Source: Fibrobacter sp. UBA4375 (GTDB lineage: Bacteria; Fibrobacterota; Fibrobacteria; Fibrobacterales; Fibrobacteraceae). From it: 26,949 nucleotides of DNA. A program made the position numbers and the translations under genes. Position 1 is the first letter of the stretch; each line of letters starts with the position of its first letter. The notes beneath the pieces were generated by a model, which worked only from the letters and a program-made list of their open reading frames with translations, did not search any database and was not told where the DNA came from. This document shows, piece by piece, positions 15,570 through 22,262 of this stretch. The DNA lies in contig DGRZ01000035.1 of assembly GCA_002391195.1 (NCBI GenBank), forward strand, positions 17,423 to 44,371, written 5' to 3'.

Positions 15570-16453
15570 GAATTTTCCTTTGTTTTGGAAGAAACGATCT
15601 TTCTTGTTCTGTTAATTTTTTGCTTACAGGTTGGAATTTCCTTAGAAAGGGGAAAAAATTGGATATTGAGCTCGTAAATGCGCTCTGTTGCCGATTTACG
15701 GGTTGCGATATCCATAATTTTTCTGCGAAAATTCGCGAATTCTTGGATAATATCCCGATAGGAATCCTTTGTGAGGCCTAATGTCAGCGTAGAAAAGTTT
15801 CGTTCTGTAACGGGAACATTGTCAAGGGAATCAAGTGCCAGCAAACCCATTTGCCTGTGAAGGTTACGGACCGCCATAATCGGAGAGGGCAACTTTCCCG
15901 TGGTGATAACTTTATGGCCCAACGTGTATTGCCCCTTGATAGTGGACTTGCGTAACAGATTGTTTTTAGATAAGAACCTGATGGATTCGGAAATGGCTTC
16001 TGTATTGACTTCCGTTTGAAGAAGCAAGGCCAATTCTTTGGGAGTAACAGTTGTTATCGAGGACGCCAATTCACGAATGACGGAATGGAGCCAGTTGGAA
16101 TAGTATTGATAGAGAGCTCTTTCGGTGACGTTTGCGTGGTTTTCGAGACTGATTTCCCGTAATTTACTAAAAATGGAGTTTTTTGCAATTGCGTTTTTTG
16201 CTTGGTTATAGGCTACGAGCAGGATAAAATATTCTTTTTCGTACCCTTCTAGCCCCATGGCCGAAGCCACCCTTTCGGAGGCCTTTTTTGAAAGCCTGCT
16301 TTTGGATTCACTGACCAGTTTTAGGAATACAGGAGACTTGAATTTTGAAGCCTGTGCGAAACTACGCCAAGAAAGACCGACAATCTTCTTTTGCTCGGTG
16401 TAATAGTCCGCTATGTATTTACGGTAGTCAATGTATTCGTAAACAGGTCTCAC
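15566..16453 (-). CDS. TIGR02147/DUF4423 family probable transcription regulator
   Basis: 295 residues. The start VYEYIDYRKYIADYY is the family hallmark. A helix-turn-helix-like region follows (SWRSFAQASKFKSPVFLKLV, about 28-47), then a helical DUF4423 body with RALYQYYSNWLHSVIREL and NFSTLTLGLTKDSYRDI. The family is a large paralogous set in Fibrobacter; a DNA-binding role is presumed rather than shown. The start codon is GTG (16453); a stop lies two codons upstream, leaving no earlier choice. No Shine-Dalgarno is present. TATATT lies 7 bp before the GTG and TTGCTT 18 bp before that, suggesting a leaderless transcript. It is co-translated with the lipoprotein, its likely target or output. 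Confidence 0.88.
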   Translation of the reverse strand: MRPVYEYIDYRKYIADYYTEQKKIVGLSWRSFAQASKFKSPVFLKLVSESKSRLSKKASERVASAMGLEGYEKEYFILLVAYNQAKNAIAKNSIFSKLREISLENHANVTERALYQYYSNWLHSVIRELASSITTVTPKELALLLQTEVNTEAISESIRFLSKNNLLRKSTIKGQYTLGHKVITTGKLPSPIMAVRNLHRQMGLLALDSLDNVPVTERNFSTLTLGLTKDSYRDIIQEFANFRRKIMDIATRKSATERIYELNIQFFPLSKEIPTCKQKINRTRKIVSSKTKENS

Positions 16454-16460
16454 ATTTCAA

Positions 16461-16490
16461 AATATATGTTTATTTTTGAAAAAAAAGCAA
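16461..16490 (-). promoter_or_regulatory. Candidate promoter giving a leaderless regulator mRNA
   Basis: On the minus strand TTGCTT (16485-16490), an 18-bp spacer and TATATT (16461-16466), then 7 bp to the GTG start. Transcription would begin at or next to the start codon. Confidence 0.45.
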
Positions 16491-16510
16491 ATGCAAGCGG
16501 TTAATAAAAA

Positions 16511-16622
16511 ATATGATACGTTTTTTTGAAATATTGTGCCTTGAAATACGGGTGTTTATTGGGCCGCGTTGATAGTATCCTATTTCTGTATTATATGCGA
16601 AGTAAAAAATAACGTATCATAT
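16511..16622. promoter_or_regulatory. Inverted repeat enclosing a second promoter of the regulator operon
   Basis: ATATGATACGTT (16511-16522) and its exact reverse complement (16611-16622) face each other across 88 bp. With one mismatch the match extends into the T/A runs. A minus-strand TATAAT (16590-16595) lies between them, and the outer arm supplies its -35 region (TGATAC, 18-bp spacer). The arms could be operator half-sites or recombination sites of an invertible promoter. The region 16454-16665 holds no gene. Confidence 0.6.
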
Positions 16623-16665
16623 GAAATTGGAAAGGTATGTTTCCTTTTGTTTGACCTAGGTGTTT

Positions 16666-16718
16666 TGAGCCTGCCCCGTGCGGTAGATGTTGTGGCGGTG
16701 CTGCTCAGGATGCGGTGA
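16666..16718 (+). repeat. Direct repeat, right copy: orphan 3' end of an ABC-ATPase gene
   Basis: Matches 13952-14004 at 49 of 53 positions. Read in the same frame it encodes SLPRAVDVVAVLLRMR and a TGA; two differences are silent and the other two change one Ala codon to Val. A weak hairpin, CCGTTG/CAACGG (16744-16765), follows, possibly the original terminator of the ATPase gene. Confidence 0.88.
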
Positions 16719-16802
16719 TTGTAATCTGCCTAATTATGTGTATCCGTTGTTGAAAAAGGCAACGGTTGTTTGCAAAATGAGAGGCACTTGGCTCACCCCC
16801 CC

Positions 16803-16831
16803 TTGTTTTTTGCATTCGAGTTTGATATATT
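16803..16831 (+). promoter_or_regulatory. Candidate promoter for the small TA-like gene
   Basis: TTGTTT (16803-16808), a 17-bp spacer and TATATT (16826-16831), 74 bp before the start codon of the 72-residue protein. Confidence 0.5.
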
Positions 16832-16905
16832 GTAAGCAGGACCCACTTGGGGGTGCCGCCCCGGCCTGGCCGGATTACCATATGGAAAAAAGCAAAAGAG
16901 GAACT

Positions 16906-17124
16906 ATGGCTCGCGAAATTCGAGAGACCCCTATTTTGTTCGGTGAGGATGCTCGCCGGTTTTTAGCCCGTATGGAAGAGCGGCGCACCGAATCTCCGGA
17001 AGCTCGTGCCCGTCGTCTGCGGGATTATGAGTTCATGAAAAAGGCTTACGAACTTGGTATGCAAGAGAAGCGTGCCCGGGAAGCAGCCAACGGAGGTGTG
17101 GATCCATGGTTCAAGAAGGCATAG
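16906..17124 (+). CDS. Small helical protein of a GNAT-linked pair, antitoxin-like
   Basis: 72 residues, charged and almost all helical (RETPILFGEDARRFLARME, then EARARRLRDYEFMKKAYELGM). Similar short proteins beginning (R)EIRETPVLYGEDA are, from memory, found just upstream of GNAT acetyltransferases in Bacteroidetes and Fibrobacter, in an antitoxin-like position; no DNA-binding fold is obvious. ATG 16906 is preferred because AGAGGAA precedes it, although the frame is open upstream. Its end overlaps the truncated GNAT gene by 19 bp. The call as antitoxin is inference from the arrangement. Confidence 0.65.
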   Translation: MAREIRETPILFGEDARRFLARMEERRTESPEARARRLRDYEFMKKAYELGMQEKRAREAANGGVDPWFKKA

Positions 17125-17279
17125 AAAAATACAGGTTTATACGTTTAAACGAGAACAACGTGGTTGAAAGCTTTGACTGCGGAGACCAGGACTTAAACGA
17201 TTTCCAGTTCATGAATGCCGAAGACACGGACCCTCACACCCGCATGATGTATTTTGACCTGAAAGATATCGTGGACTAG
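17106..17279 (+). pseudogene. GNAT acetyltransferase remnant with internal deletion
   Basis: A 57-residue frame. The first part, EKYRFIRLNENNVVESFDCG, continuing into DQDLNDF, is the N-terminus of a GNAT family protein. The last part, DPHTRMMYFDL, resembles that family's C-terminus. The whole acetyl-CoA-binding middle, normally more than 100 residues, is missing, yet the reading frame is kept. It cannot be an active acetyltransferase. It overlaps the small upstream gene by 19 bp, as in intact pairs. The exact deletion ends need an intact relative. Confidence 0.75.
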
Positions 17280-17298
17280 GTTCTGCGATTTTTCTCTA

Positions 17299-18456
17299 TT
17301 ACGCCAGTTCCTTCGCCAGCTGCTTCAGGGTGGCAAGGGATTCGGCAGAAAGAGAACTCTTCACCGTCACCGTGGTTTCGCACAAGGTAACATTCTTGAG
17401 GGTGGACAGGATTTCGGTCATCTTTTTTGCGGCCATAGGGGCCCAGGTGCCGTTCTCCACGATTCCCACCTTGCGATTGCTGTAGTTCTTTGCCTTCAGG
17501 TGGTTCAAGAAATCTTCCATCACGGGGAAAAGCCCCGCGTCGTAGGTAGGTGCCATCACTACCATGCGGTTGTAGCGGAAAGCGTCTTCGATGACTTCGG
17601 CCATGTCGCTCCGGGCAAGGTCGGAGACTACGACCTTCGGCACTCCGGCACCTTCAAGCTCTTTCGCGAGAACCTGCGCCGCCTTGGCGGTGTGTCCGTA
17701 GATGGAGGCGTAGGCGACAAGCACGCCTTGGTCTTCGGGAGCGTAACTGCTCCAGGTGTTGTACTTACCGATGTAGTATTCCAGATTTTCTGCAAGAACG
17801 GGTCCGTGGAGCGGACAGATGGTCTTGACGCCCAGGGGCGCCACCTTCTTGAGCACCGCCTGCACCTGGTTTCCGTACTTGCCCACGATGTTAAAATAGT
17901 AACGCCTGGCTTCGCAGGCCCAGTCGTCGGGATCGGCGTCGTAGATGCCGAACTTGCCGAAGGCATCGGCGGAAAACAGCACCTTTTCGGTCTGCTCAAA
18001 GCTGAACAGCACCTCGGGCCAGTGAACCATGGGAGCGCCGATGAACTGCAAGGTATGCTTGCCCAAGGCAAGAGTGTCGCCTTCCTTGACAGTAAGTTTT
18101 TTCACGTCGGCCGGGAGTTCCATGAACTGCGGGAGCAACGCAAACGCCTTGGCGCTTGCTACAAGAGTCGCATCGGGGTAGAGCGCCACGAACTGGGCGA
18201 TTCCGCCGGCGTGGTCCGGTTCCAGGTGGTGGATAATCAGGTAGTCGGGTTTGCGCCCTGCAAGGGTCGCCTGCAAGTTGGAGAGCCATTCCGTAACCTT
18301 GCGGCTATCTACCGTGTCGGTCACGGCAATCTTTTCGTCGTCAATTACAAAGGAGTTGTAGGCCATGCCCGCAGGCACCACGTACTGTCCTTCGAAAAGG
18401 TCGATGTCCGTGTCGTCTACGCCGATATACTTGATGGAATCGCTAAAGTCTTTCAT
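17299..18456 (-). CDS. Flavodiiron protein (A-type flavoprotein)
   Basis: Reduces O2 to water or NO to N2O, protecting anaerobes from oxidative or nitrosative stress; cytoplasmic. In 385 residues an N-terminal metallo-beta-lactamase-like diiron domain (1-240) shows the ligands HLEPDH (H77, E79, D81, H82), H145 in MVHWPEV, D164 in FSADAFGKFG and a final His in CPLHGPV. A flavodoxin-like FMN domain (about 245-385) begins VLVAYASIYGHTAKAA and includes APTYDAGLFP. No rubredoxin domain is fused, so an external electron donor is needed. ATG 18456 follows AGAGG. TATATT on the minus strand lies at 18476-18481. Confidence 0.95.
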   Translation of the reverse strand: MKDFSDSIKYIGVDDTDIDLFEGQYVVPAGMAYNSFVIDDEKIAVTDTVDSRKVTEWLSNLQATLAGRKPDYLIIHHLEPDHAGGIAQFVALYPDATLVASAKAFALLPQFMELPADVKKLTVKEGDTLALGKHTLQFIGAPMVHWPEVLFSFEQTEKVLFSADAFGKFGIYDADPDDWACEARRYYFNIVGKYGNQVQAVLKKVAPLGVKTICPLHGPVLAENLEYYIGKYNTWSSYAPEDQGVLVAYASIYGHTAKAAQVLAKELEGAGVPKVVVSDLARSDMAEVIEDAFRYNRMVVMAPTYDAGLFPVMEDFLNHLKAKNYSNRKVGIVENGTWAPMAAKKMTEILSTLKNVTLCETTVTVKSSLSAESLATLKQLAKELA

Positions 18457-18509
18457 GTAAACCTCTTTATTGCCAAATATAAAATGCCGTGAATGTCTCG
18501 TAGGCCCTA

Positions 18510-19313
18510 TTAGTAGAAGTTCATATTGAACCAGCCCTTGGTGCCGTCTTCGGATATTGCTATGCCGCAGGCGACCTTGGTGTAAGACGCTTTCCGCATG
18601 TTCAGGTAATGTCCGATGTAGGAATAGTCCTCTTTCTTGTCGGGGTCACGCTGTCCGCTGGTGACCAGGGCCTTTTCGTCTTCCCACATCATCTTGATGT
18701 AGTACTGGACAGCAGCTGTGGCACTTGTTCTCCAAGAGGTGGGAAAATTCGGTCCGGAATTTTGTGCCCATTCACCGCAGTCGCCAAAGTGGCCGTGGGG
18801 TTTGTTGTCGGCCATGTCGGCTGCGGCCTGGTTGATGGCGCAGAGTTGCTTTTCGTCGTCGGCAAGTTCCAGGGGGGCAACTCCTTCGGTGGCCCGGTAT
18901 TCGTTGGCAAGTCTTAGGCATTCGTCCCGCCAGCCTTCATCAATGAACGGCTGTGTCAATTCGTAATCCAGAAGCGGTGTCAAGGTGGATGCTGTAGAAG
19001 ACGGAGTTGTCGTCTCGGCTGATTCGGGTGTTGTCCCAGAAGATTCAGATGCCGGTGTTTCCGATGATTCCGTAGAAGTCGGTTCCGTCGATTCAGCGGA
19101 CTCCGGCGACATCGTTTCCGAAGATTCCGGCAAGGCGAAGGACGAAGACGAATAGTCTTCGTTGTCGTCATTTCCCGGATCTGGTTCATTCTCTCCGGCT
19201 TCTGTCTGGACCTGAGCCTGCCCTGCATCTGCAGGGGTGCTGGTGGAACTGTCGCAAGCAGCCAAGGCAAACGCAGCAAAGGCGATTGCAAAATAACCCA
19301 ATCCCTTTTTCAT
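18510..19313 (-). CDS. CAP/SCP-domain lipoprotein with Ser/Thr/Glu linker
   Basis: 267 residues. The lipobox ends LAAC (C20). A low-complexity linker of Ser, Thr, Glu and Pro (about 25-125, repeats of SESTE/SSET type) holds the domain away from the membrane. The CAP (SCP/PR-1) domain spans about 135-267 with LANEYRATEGV, HGHFGDCGEWAQNSGP, YYIKMMWEDEK, IGHYLNMR and the end GWFNMNFY. Paired cysteines suggest disulfides. Bacterial CAP proteins are extracytoplasmic, of mostly unknown role. ATG 19313 follows GAGG. A paralogue lies 36 bp upstream on the same strand, so they are probably one transcript. Confidence 0.85.
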   Translation of the reverse strand: MKKGLGYFAIAFAAFALAACDSSTSTPADAGQAQVQTEAGENEPDPGNDDNEDYSSSSFALPESSETMSPESAESTEPTSTESSETPASESSGTTPESAETTTPSSTASTLTPLLDYELTQPFIDEGWRDECLRLANEYRATEGVAPLELADDEKQLCAINQAAADMADNKPHGHFGDCGEWAQNSGPNFPTSWRTSATAAVQYYIKMMWEDEKALVTSGQRDPDKKEDYSYIGHYLNMRKASYTKVACGIAISEDGTKGWFNMNFY

Positions 19314-19349
19314 CTTTTCCTCTGTATGTTGAGAAGTACCTAGTGAGAA

Positions 19350-19880
19350 TTAGTAGAAGTTGACATTAAACCAACCGGTAGTTCCGTCTTCGGATACCGC
19401 GATACCACAGGCGACCTTGGTGTAGTCACCCCGCATGTTCTTGTAGTGCCCGATGTAGGGGTAATCTTCGTCCTTGTCCAGGTCCCGTTCCCCGCTTTCT
19501 ACCAGCTTCTTTTCGCCCCACATCATGTCCAGGTAATATTTGGCCACGTCGGCGGCCTTGCGACCGTTGGCCATGGAGGCGTTGGGGCCGGAATTCTGAG
19601 CCCATTCACCACATTCCTTGAAATGGCCGTGGGCCTTGTTAGACTTGAGGTCCGCGGCGGACTGCTCGTCGGCGCATTTCTGTTTTTCTTCGTCGGCAAG
19701 GGCGACGGGTTTAAGGTTTTCGGTGGCGCGGTACTCGTTGATAATCTCCAGGCACTGTTCGCGCCAGCCTGCTTCATCCATGCCGGCGGTGACAGGCGTG
19801 CCGGAGCTGGAGTCATCGGAACAGCCCGTGAATAGGGCAGCGGCACAGATGGCAGAGGTGATACTGATTTTGCAGAACAT
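19350..19880 (-). CDS. CAP/SCP-domain lipoprotein, short paralogue
   Basis: 176 residues with a lipobox ALFTGC (C20) and almost no linker. The CAP domain matches its neighbour closely: INEYRATENLKPVALADEEK, HGHFKECGEWAQNSGPN, IGHYKNMR, YTKVACGIAVSEDGT and GWFNVNFY. The frame is open to 20375, but that extension runs antisense through the anti-sigma gene, and the signal peptide begins at ATG 19880. GGGAG lies 11 bp before it. The pair looks like a tandem duplication in which the downstream copy gained a long Ser/Thr/Glu linker, or this one lost it. Confidence 0.85.
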   Translation of the reverse strand: MFCKISITSAICAAALFTGCSDDSSSGTPVTAGMDEAGWREQCLEIINEYRATENLKPVALADEEKQKCADEQSAADLKSNKAHGHFKECGEWAQNSGPNASMANGRKAADVAKYYLDMMWGEKKLVESGERDLDKDEDYPYIGHYKNMRGDYTKVACGIAVSEDGTTGWFNVNFY

Positions 19881-19961
19881 GTTTATAAACACTCCCTTGA
19901 AATATTTAACATCAATGTAAATAAAAAAATGGTTCATGTGTGATTCTAGAAAAAATCGGAC

Positions 19962-19989
19962 TTGACACCTAAGTCCTAATGAGTATATT
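19962..19989 (+). promoter_or_regulatory. Strong sigma70-like promoter of the anti-sigma pair
   Basis: Perfect TTGACA (19962-19967), a 16-bp spacer and TATATT (19984-19989). The ATG is 11 bp past the -10 and no Shine-Dalgarno lies between, so the leader would be about 5 nt. Confidence 0.65.
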
Positions 19990-20000
19990 TTGCCATAATC

Positions 20001-20408
20001 ATGGCCGCAAAAGAAATAACAGTCGATGCCGCTCTCGAAAAAGGCGAAGAACTGACCGCCTTCGTGGAGTCCATGCTGGAGCCATACGACCCCTCGCCTA
20101 AGGCGACCATCCAAGTGGACGTGGCCATCGACGAGGTGTTCAGCAACATCGTCATGTATTCCGGAGCCAAGACCGTAACGGTGGTCGCCAACCTGGATGA
20201 GCCTACGTCCGTGTTCTCGCTTACCTTTATAGACAAAGGAAACCCCTACAATCCCCTGGAAAAAGAGGATCCGGATGTTTCCCTGCCTGTGGAGGAACGG
20301 GAAATTGGGGGGTTGGGCATCTTTTTGGTGAAGAAAACCATGGATGACGTGCACTACGAACGCAAGGCCGATCAAAATTATTTTACTATTTACAAGAAAA
20401 TTAAGTAG
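20001..20408 (+). CDS. Anti-sigma factor serine kinase, RsbW/SpoIIAB type
   Basis: 135 residues forming a HATPase_c_2 domain. The N box is AIDEVFSNIVMYS, G1 is FIDKGNPYNP, and the ATP-lid/G2 region is GGLGIFLVKKTMDDVHYER. Such kinases bind a sigma factor and are displaced by an unphosphorylated STAS partner, which they phosphorylate. The STAS gene follows after 9 bp, a classic partner-switching pair. No sigma factor or PP2C phosphatase gene is nearby, so the target is unknown. The start has no Shine-Dalgarno; a TTGACA/TATATT promoter lies immediately upstream. Confidence 0.92.
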   Translation: MAAKEITVDAALEKGEELTAFVESMLEPYDPSPKATIQVDVAIDEVFSNIVMYSGAKTVTVVANLDEPTSVFSLTFIDKGNPYNPLEKEDPDVSLPVEEREIGGLGIFLVKKTMDDVHYERKADQNYFTIYKKIK

Positions 20409-20417
20409 AGGTACAAG

Positions 20418-20714
20418 ATGAAAATCGAACAGACTCGTGACAATTCCACATTGACCCTGGCTTTGGAAGGTCGTCTGGATACCATTACCGCTCCCGAGCT
20501 GGAGCAGGTCGTCAATGCGAACCTGGAAGGGCTCACTGCCTTGATTTTTGACTTTGCCAAGCTGGAATACGTGTCCTCTGCCGGACTCCGCGTGCTGCTC
20601 AGCGCCCAGAAGAAGATGAACAAGCAGGGCAAGATGGAAGTCAAGAATGTTTGCGCCGAAATCATGGAAGTCCTGGACATCACAGGTTTCAGCGATATCT
20701 TGACGATTGTCTAG
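20418..20714 (+). CDS. STAS-domain anti-anti-sigma factor, SpoIIAA/RsbV type
   Basis: 98 residues, the full length of a single STAS domain. The phosphorylation-site loop is YVSSAGLRVLLSAQ (S53, S54), the usual form in non-Bacillus STAS antagonists. Other marks are LEGRLDTITAPELE and ALIFDFAKLE. When unphosphorylated it should bind the kinase encoded upstream. GAGG precedes ATG 20418. Its stop overlaps the stop of the convergent transporter gene in a shared CTAG. Confidence 0.93.
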   Translation: MKIEQTRDNSTLTLALEGRLDTITAPELEQVVNANLEGLTALIFDFAKLEYVSSAGLRVLLSAQKKMNKQGKMEVKNVCAEIMEVLDITGFSDILTIV

Positions 20715-22129
20715 AAAATCTTTGCCGCCAGTTCAGGTGCGAACTTGGACAGGTAACCCTGGGCGAGCAGGATCGTTATCAGGGCGGGCAATATCCACTT
20801 GAAATAAATCTTGATGAGTGTGTGGCGAGGGAGTTTCAATCCCTCGCCTGCGTTCATTTCGTCAAAGAATTTTTCTTGTCCCCAGCCGTAACGGCTGCTG
20901 CAGAACACCACCATGAAAATGGCGCCTGCAGGTAGCATGGTGTTGCTCACGATAAAGTCTTCCAGGTCCAGCACGCAGCTGCCGGGGCCAAAGGGTTCAA
21001 ACCCCGAAAGCACATTGAATCCGAGGGCGCAGGGGAGCGACATCAGGAACACCGCGACCATATTCCAGTAGGCCACCTTCCGGCGCTTGAAGCCCTTCAG
21101 GTCCATCCAGAAGGCCACGATGTTTTCAAACACGGCAATAAGTGTGGAGAGTGCCGCGAAGGACATGAACAGGAAGAACGCCGCCCCGCAGAACCGGCCC
21201 GCGGGCATCATGGCGAACACGTTGGACAAAGTAACAAAGATGAGTCCGGGTCCTTGCGCCGGAGACTGCCCGAAGGCAAAGCACGAGGGGATAATGATAA
21301 GGCCCGCCACCAGGGCAACGACGGTATCCAGCGCGCAGATGCTGGCGGCCTCCTTGGTCAGGGAATGCTGCCGCTTGATGTAACTGCCAAAAATCATCAT
21401 GCTGCCGATGCCGATACTCAGGGTGAAGAAGGCATGGGCAAATGCGGCGAAGATGGCATCTCCAACGCCCTTGCCGGACTGGGTCAGTCGTTCCAGGGAA
21501 GGCAACAGGTAGAATTCCAGGCCTTTACCGGCCCCGGGAAGCGTCACCGCACGAATGGCAAGCAGGATCATGATGACAAACAGCGCAATCATCATCTTCT
21601 TGGTGATGCGCTCCACGCCCTTTTGGAGTCCGAGGGACACGATGCCGAGACCCATGACGATGGCGACGGTCATCCAGAAAATCAGGAGGGGCGGGTTCGA
21701 AAGCATCTCGCCGAAACCGCTTGCAATCTGGTCTGGCGTGCCCTTCAGGAATTCGCCGTCGGTGAGCATCTTGTAGAAATAGAAGAACATCCAGCCCGTG
21801 ACTACGGAATAGAACGCCATCAAGATGTAGTTGGAGGCGATCAGCGGGAACTTTGCCCAGTGCCATTTGGTGCCCTGCTTTTCGAGACGGTCAAAGGCCA
21901 TGCCGACACCGCTTTTTCCGCCACGGCCGATGGCCAGTTCCGCCATGAGCACCGGGAGCCCGAGAAACAGCAGGAACCCGAGATAGGGCAGCACAAAGGC
22001 CGCGCCGCCGTATTGCCCTGCGATGTAGGGGAAACGCCACACGTTGCCAAGTCCAATGGCACAGCCTGCGGCAATCAGCAAAAATCCAAGTCTTGTCTTA
22101 AAAGTCTCGCGTTCTCTTTTGTGTTCCAT
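20711..22129 (-). CDS. Sodium-dependent transporter, NSS (SNF) family
   Basis: Inner-membrane Na+-coupled symporter, probably for an amino acid; the substrate cannot be read from sequence. 472 residues with about 11-12 membrane segments. TM1 contains the sodium-site signature CAIGLGNVWRFPYIAGQYGG. Next come PVLMAELAIGR and the TM6 region AFAHAFFTLSIGIGSMMIFGSY. TM8 contains SFAALSTLIAVFEN. The N-terminus is short and charged, as in LeuT-like proteins. No Shine-Dalgarno is seen; TATCAT lies 7 bp before the ATG. The gene converges on the STAS gene with a 4-bp overlap and no visible terminator. Confidence 0.93.
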   Translation of the reverse strand: MEHKRERETFKTRLGFLLIAAGCAIGLGNVWRFPYIAGQYGGAAFVLPYLGFLLFLGLPVLMAELAIGRGGKSGVGMAFDRLEKQGTKWHWAKFPLIASNYILMAFYSVVTGWMFFYFYKMLTDGEFLKGTPDQIASGFGEMLSNPPLLIFWMTVAIVMGLGIVSLGLQKGVERITKKMMIALFVIMILLAIRAVTLPGAGKGLEFYLLPSLERLTQSGKGVGDAIFAAFAHAFFTLSIGIGSMMIFGSYIKRQHSLTKEAASICALDTVVALVAGLIIIPSCFAFGQSPAQGPGLIFVTLSNVFAMMPAGRFCGAAFFLFMSFAALSTLIAVFENIVAFWMDLKGFKRRKVAYWNMVAVFLMSLPCALGFNVLSGFEPFGPGSCVLDLEDFIVSNTMLPAGAIFMVVFCSSRYGWGQEKFFDEMNAGEGLKLPRHTLIKIYFKWILPALITILLAQGYLSKFAPELAAKIF

Positions 22130-22181
22130 AAATCTAATGATAATAAAAAACGCGCGCTATTCTGAGTTATGCCTCTCTTGT

Positions 22182-22222
22182 GTCATCCTGAGCGAAGCCC
22201 GTAGGGCGAAGTCGAAGGATCC
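22182..22222 (+). repeat. GTCAT-type intergenic hairpin repeat, copy C
   Basis: Reads GTCATCCTGAGCGAAGCCC...GGGCGAAG...GAAGGATCC on the plus strand. It shares both ends with the copies at 4269 and 5745. It lies between the divergent transporter and GIY-YIG genes, 40 bp from the GIY-YIG start. Confidence 0.65.
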
Positions 22223-22249
22223 AGTCCTTCGTTTTGTTAATGCGAATTA

Positions 22250-22255
22250 TATATT
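22250..22255 (+). promoter_or_regulatory. Candidate -10 box giving a leaderless GIY-YIG mRNA
   Basis: TATATT followed by 7 bp and the ATG, with no Shine-Dalgarno. The spacing equals that before the TIGR02147 regulator gene. Confidence 0.4.
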
Positions 22256-22262
22256 TACACCC

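Noticed and set aside
14010..16453. Toxin-antitoxin reading of the lipoprotein and TIGR02147 pair
   Set aside because: The lipoprotein has a secretion signal and large surface-type domains, and the regulator lacks antitoxin features; a regulator plus surface protein fits better.
18970..19200. Ser/Thr/Glu-rich stretch as a frameshift artefact
   Set aside because: It lies in frame between a good lipobox and an intact CAP domain, as expected of a linker.
19881..20375. N-terminal extension of the second CAP lipoprotein
   Set aside because: It runs antisense through the anti-sigma gene, and a proper lipoprotein signal starts at 19880.
21254..22165. 303-residue open frame antisense to the NSS transporter
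   Set aside because: Charged low-complexity translation; the transporter frame has the family signature.
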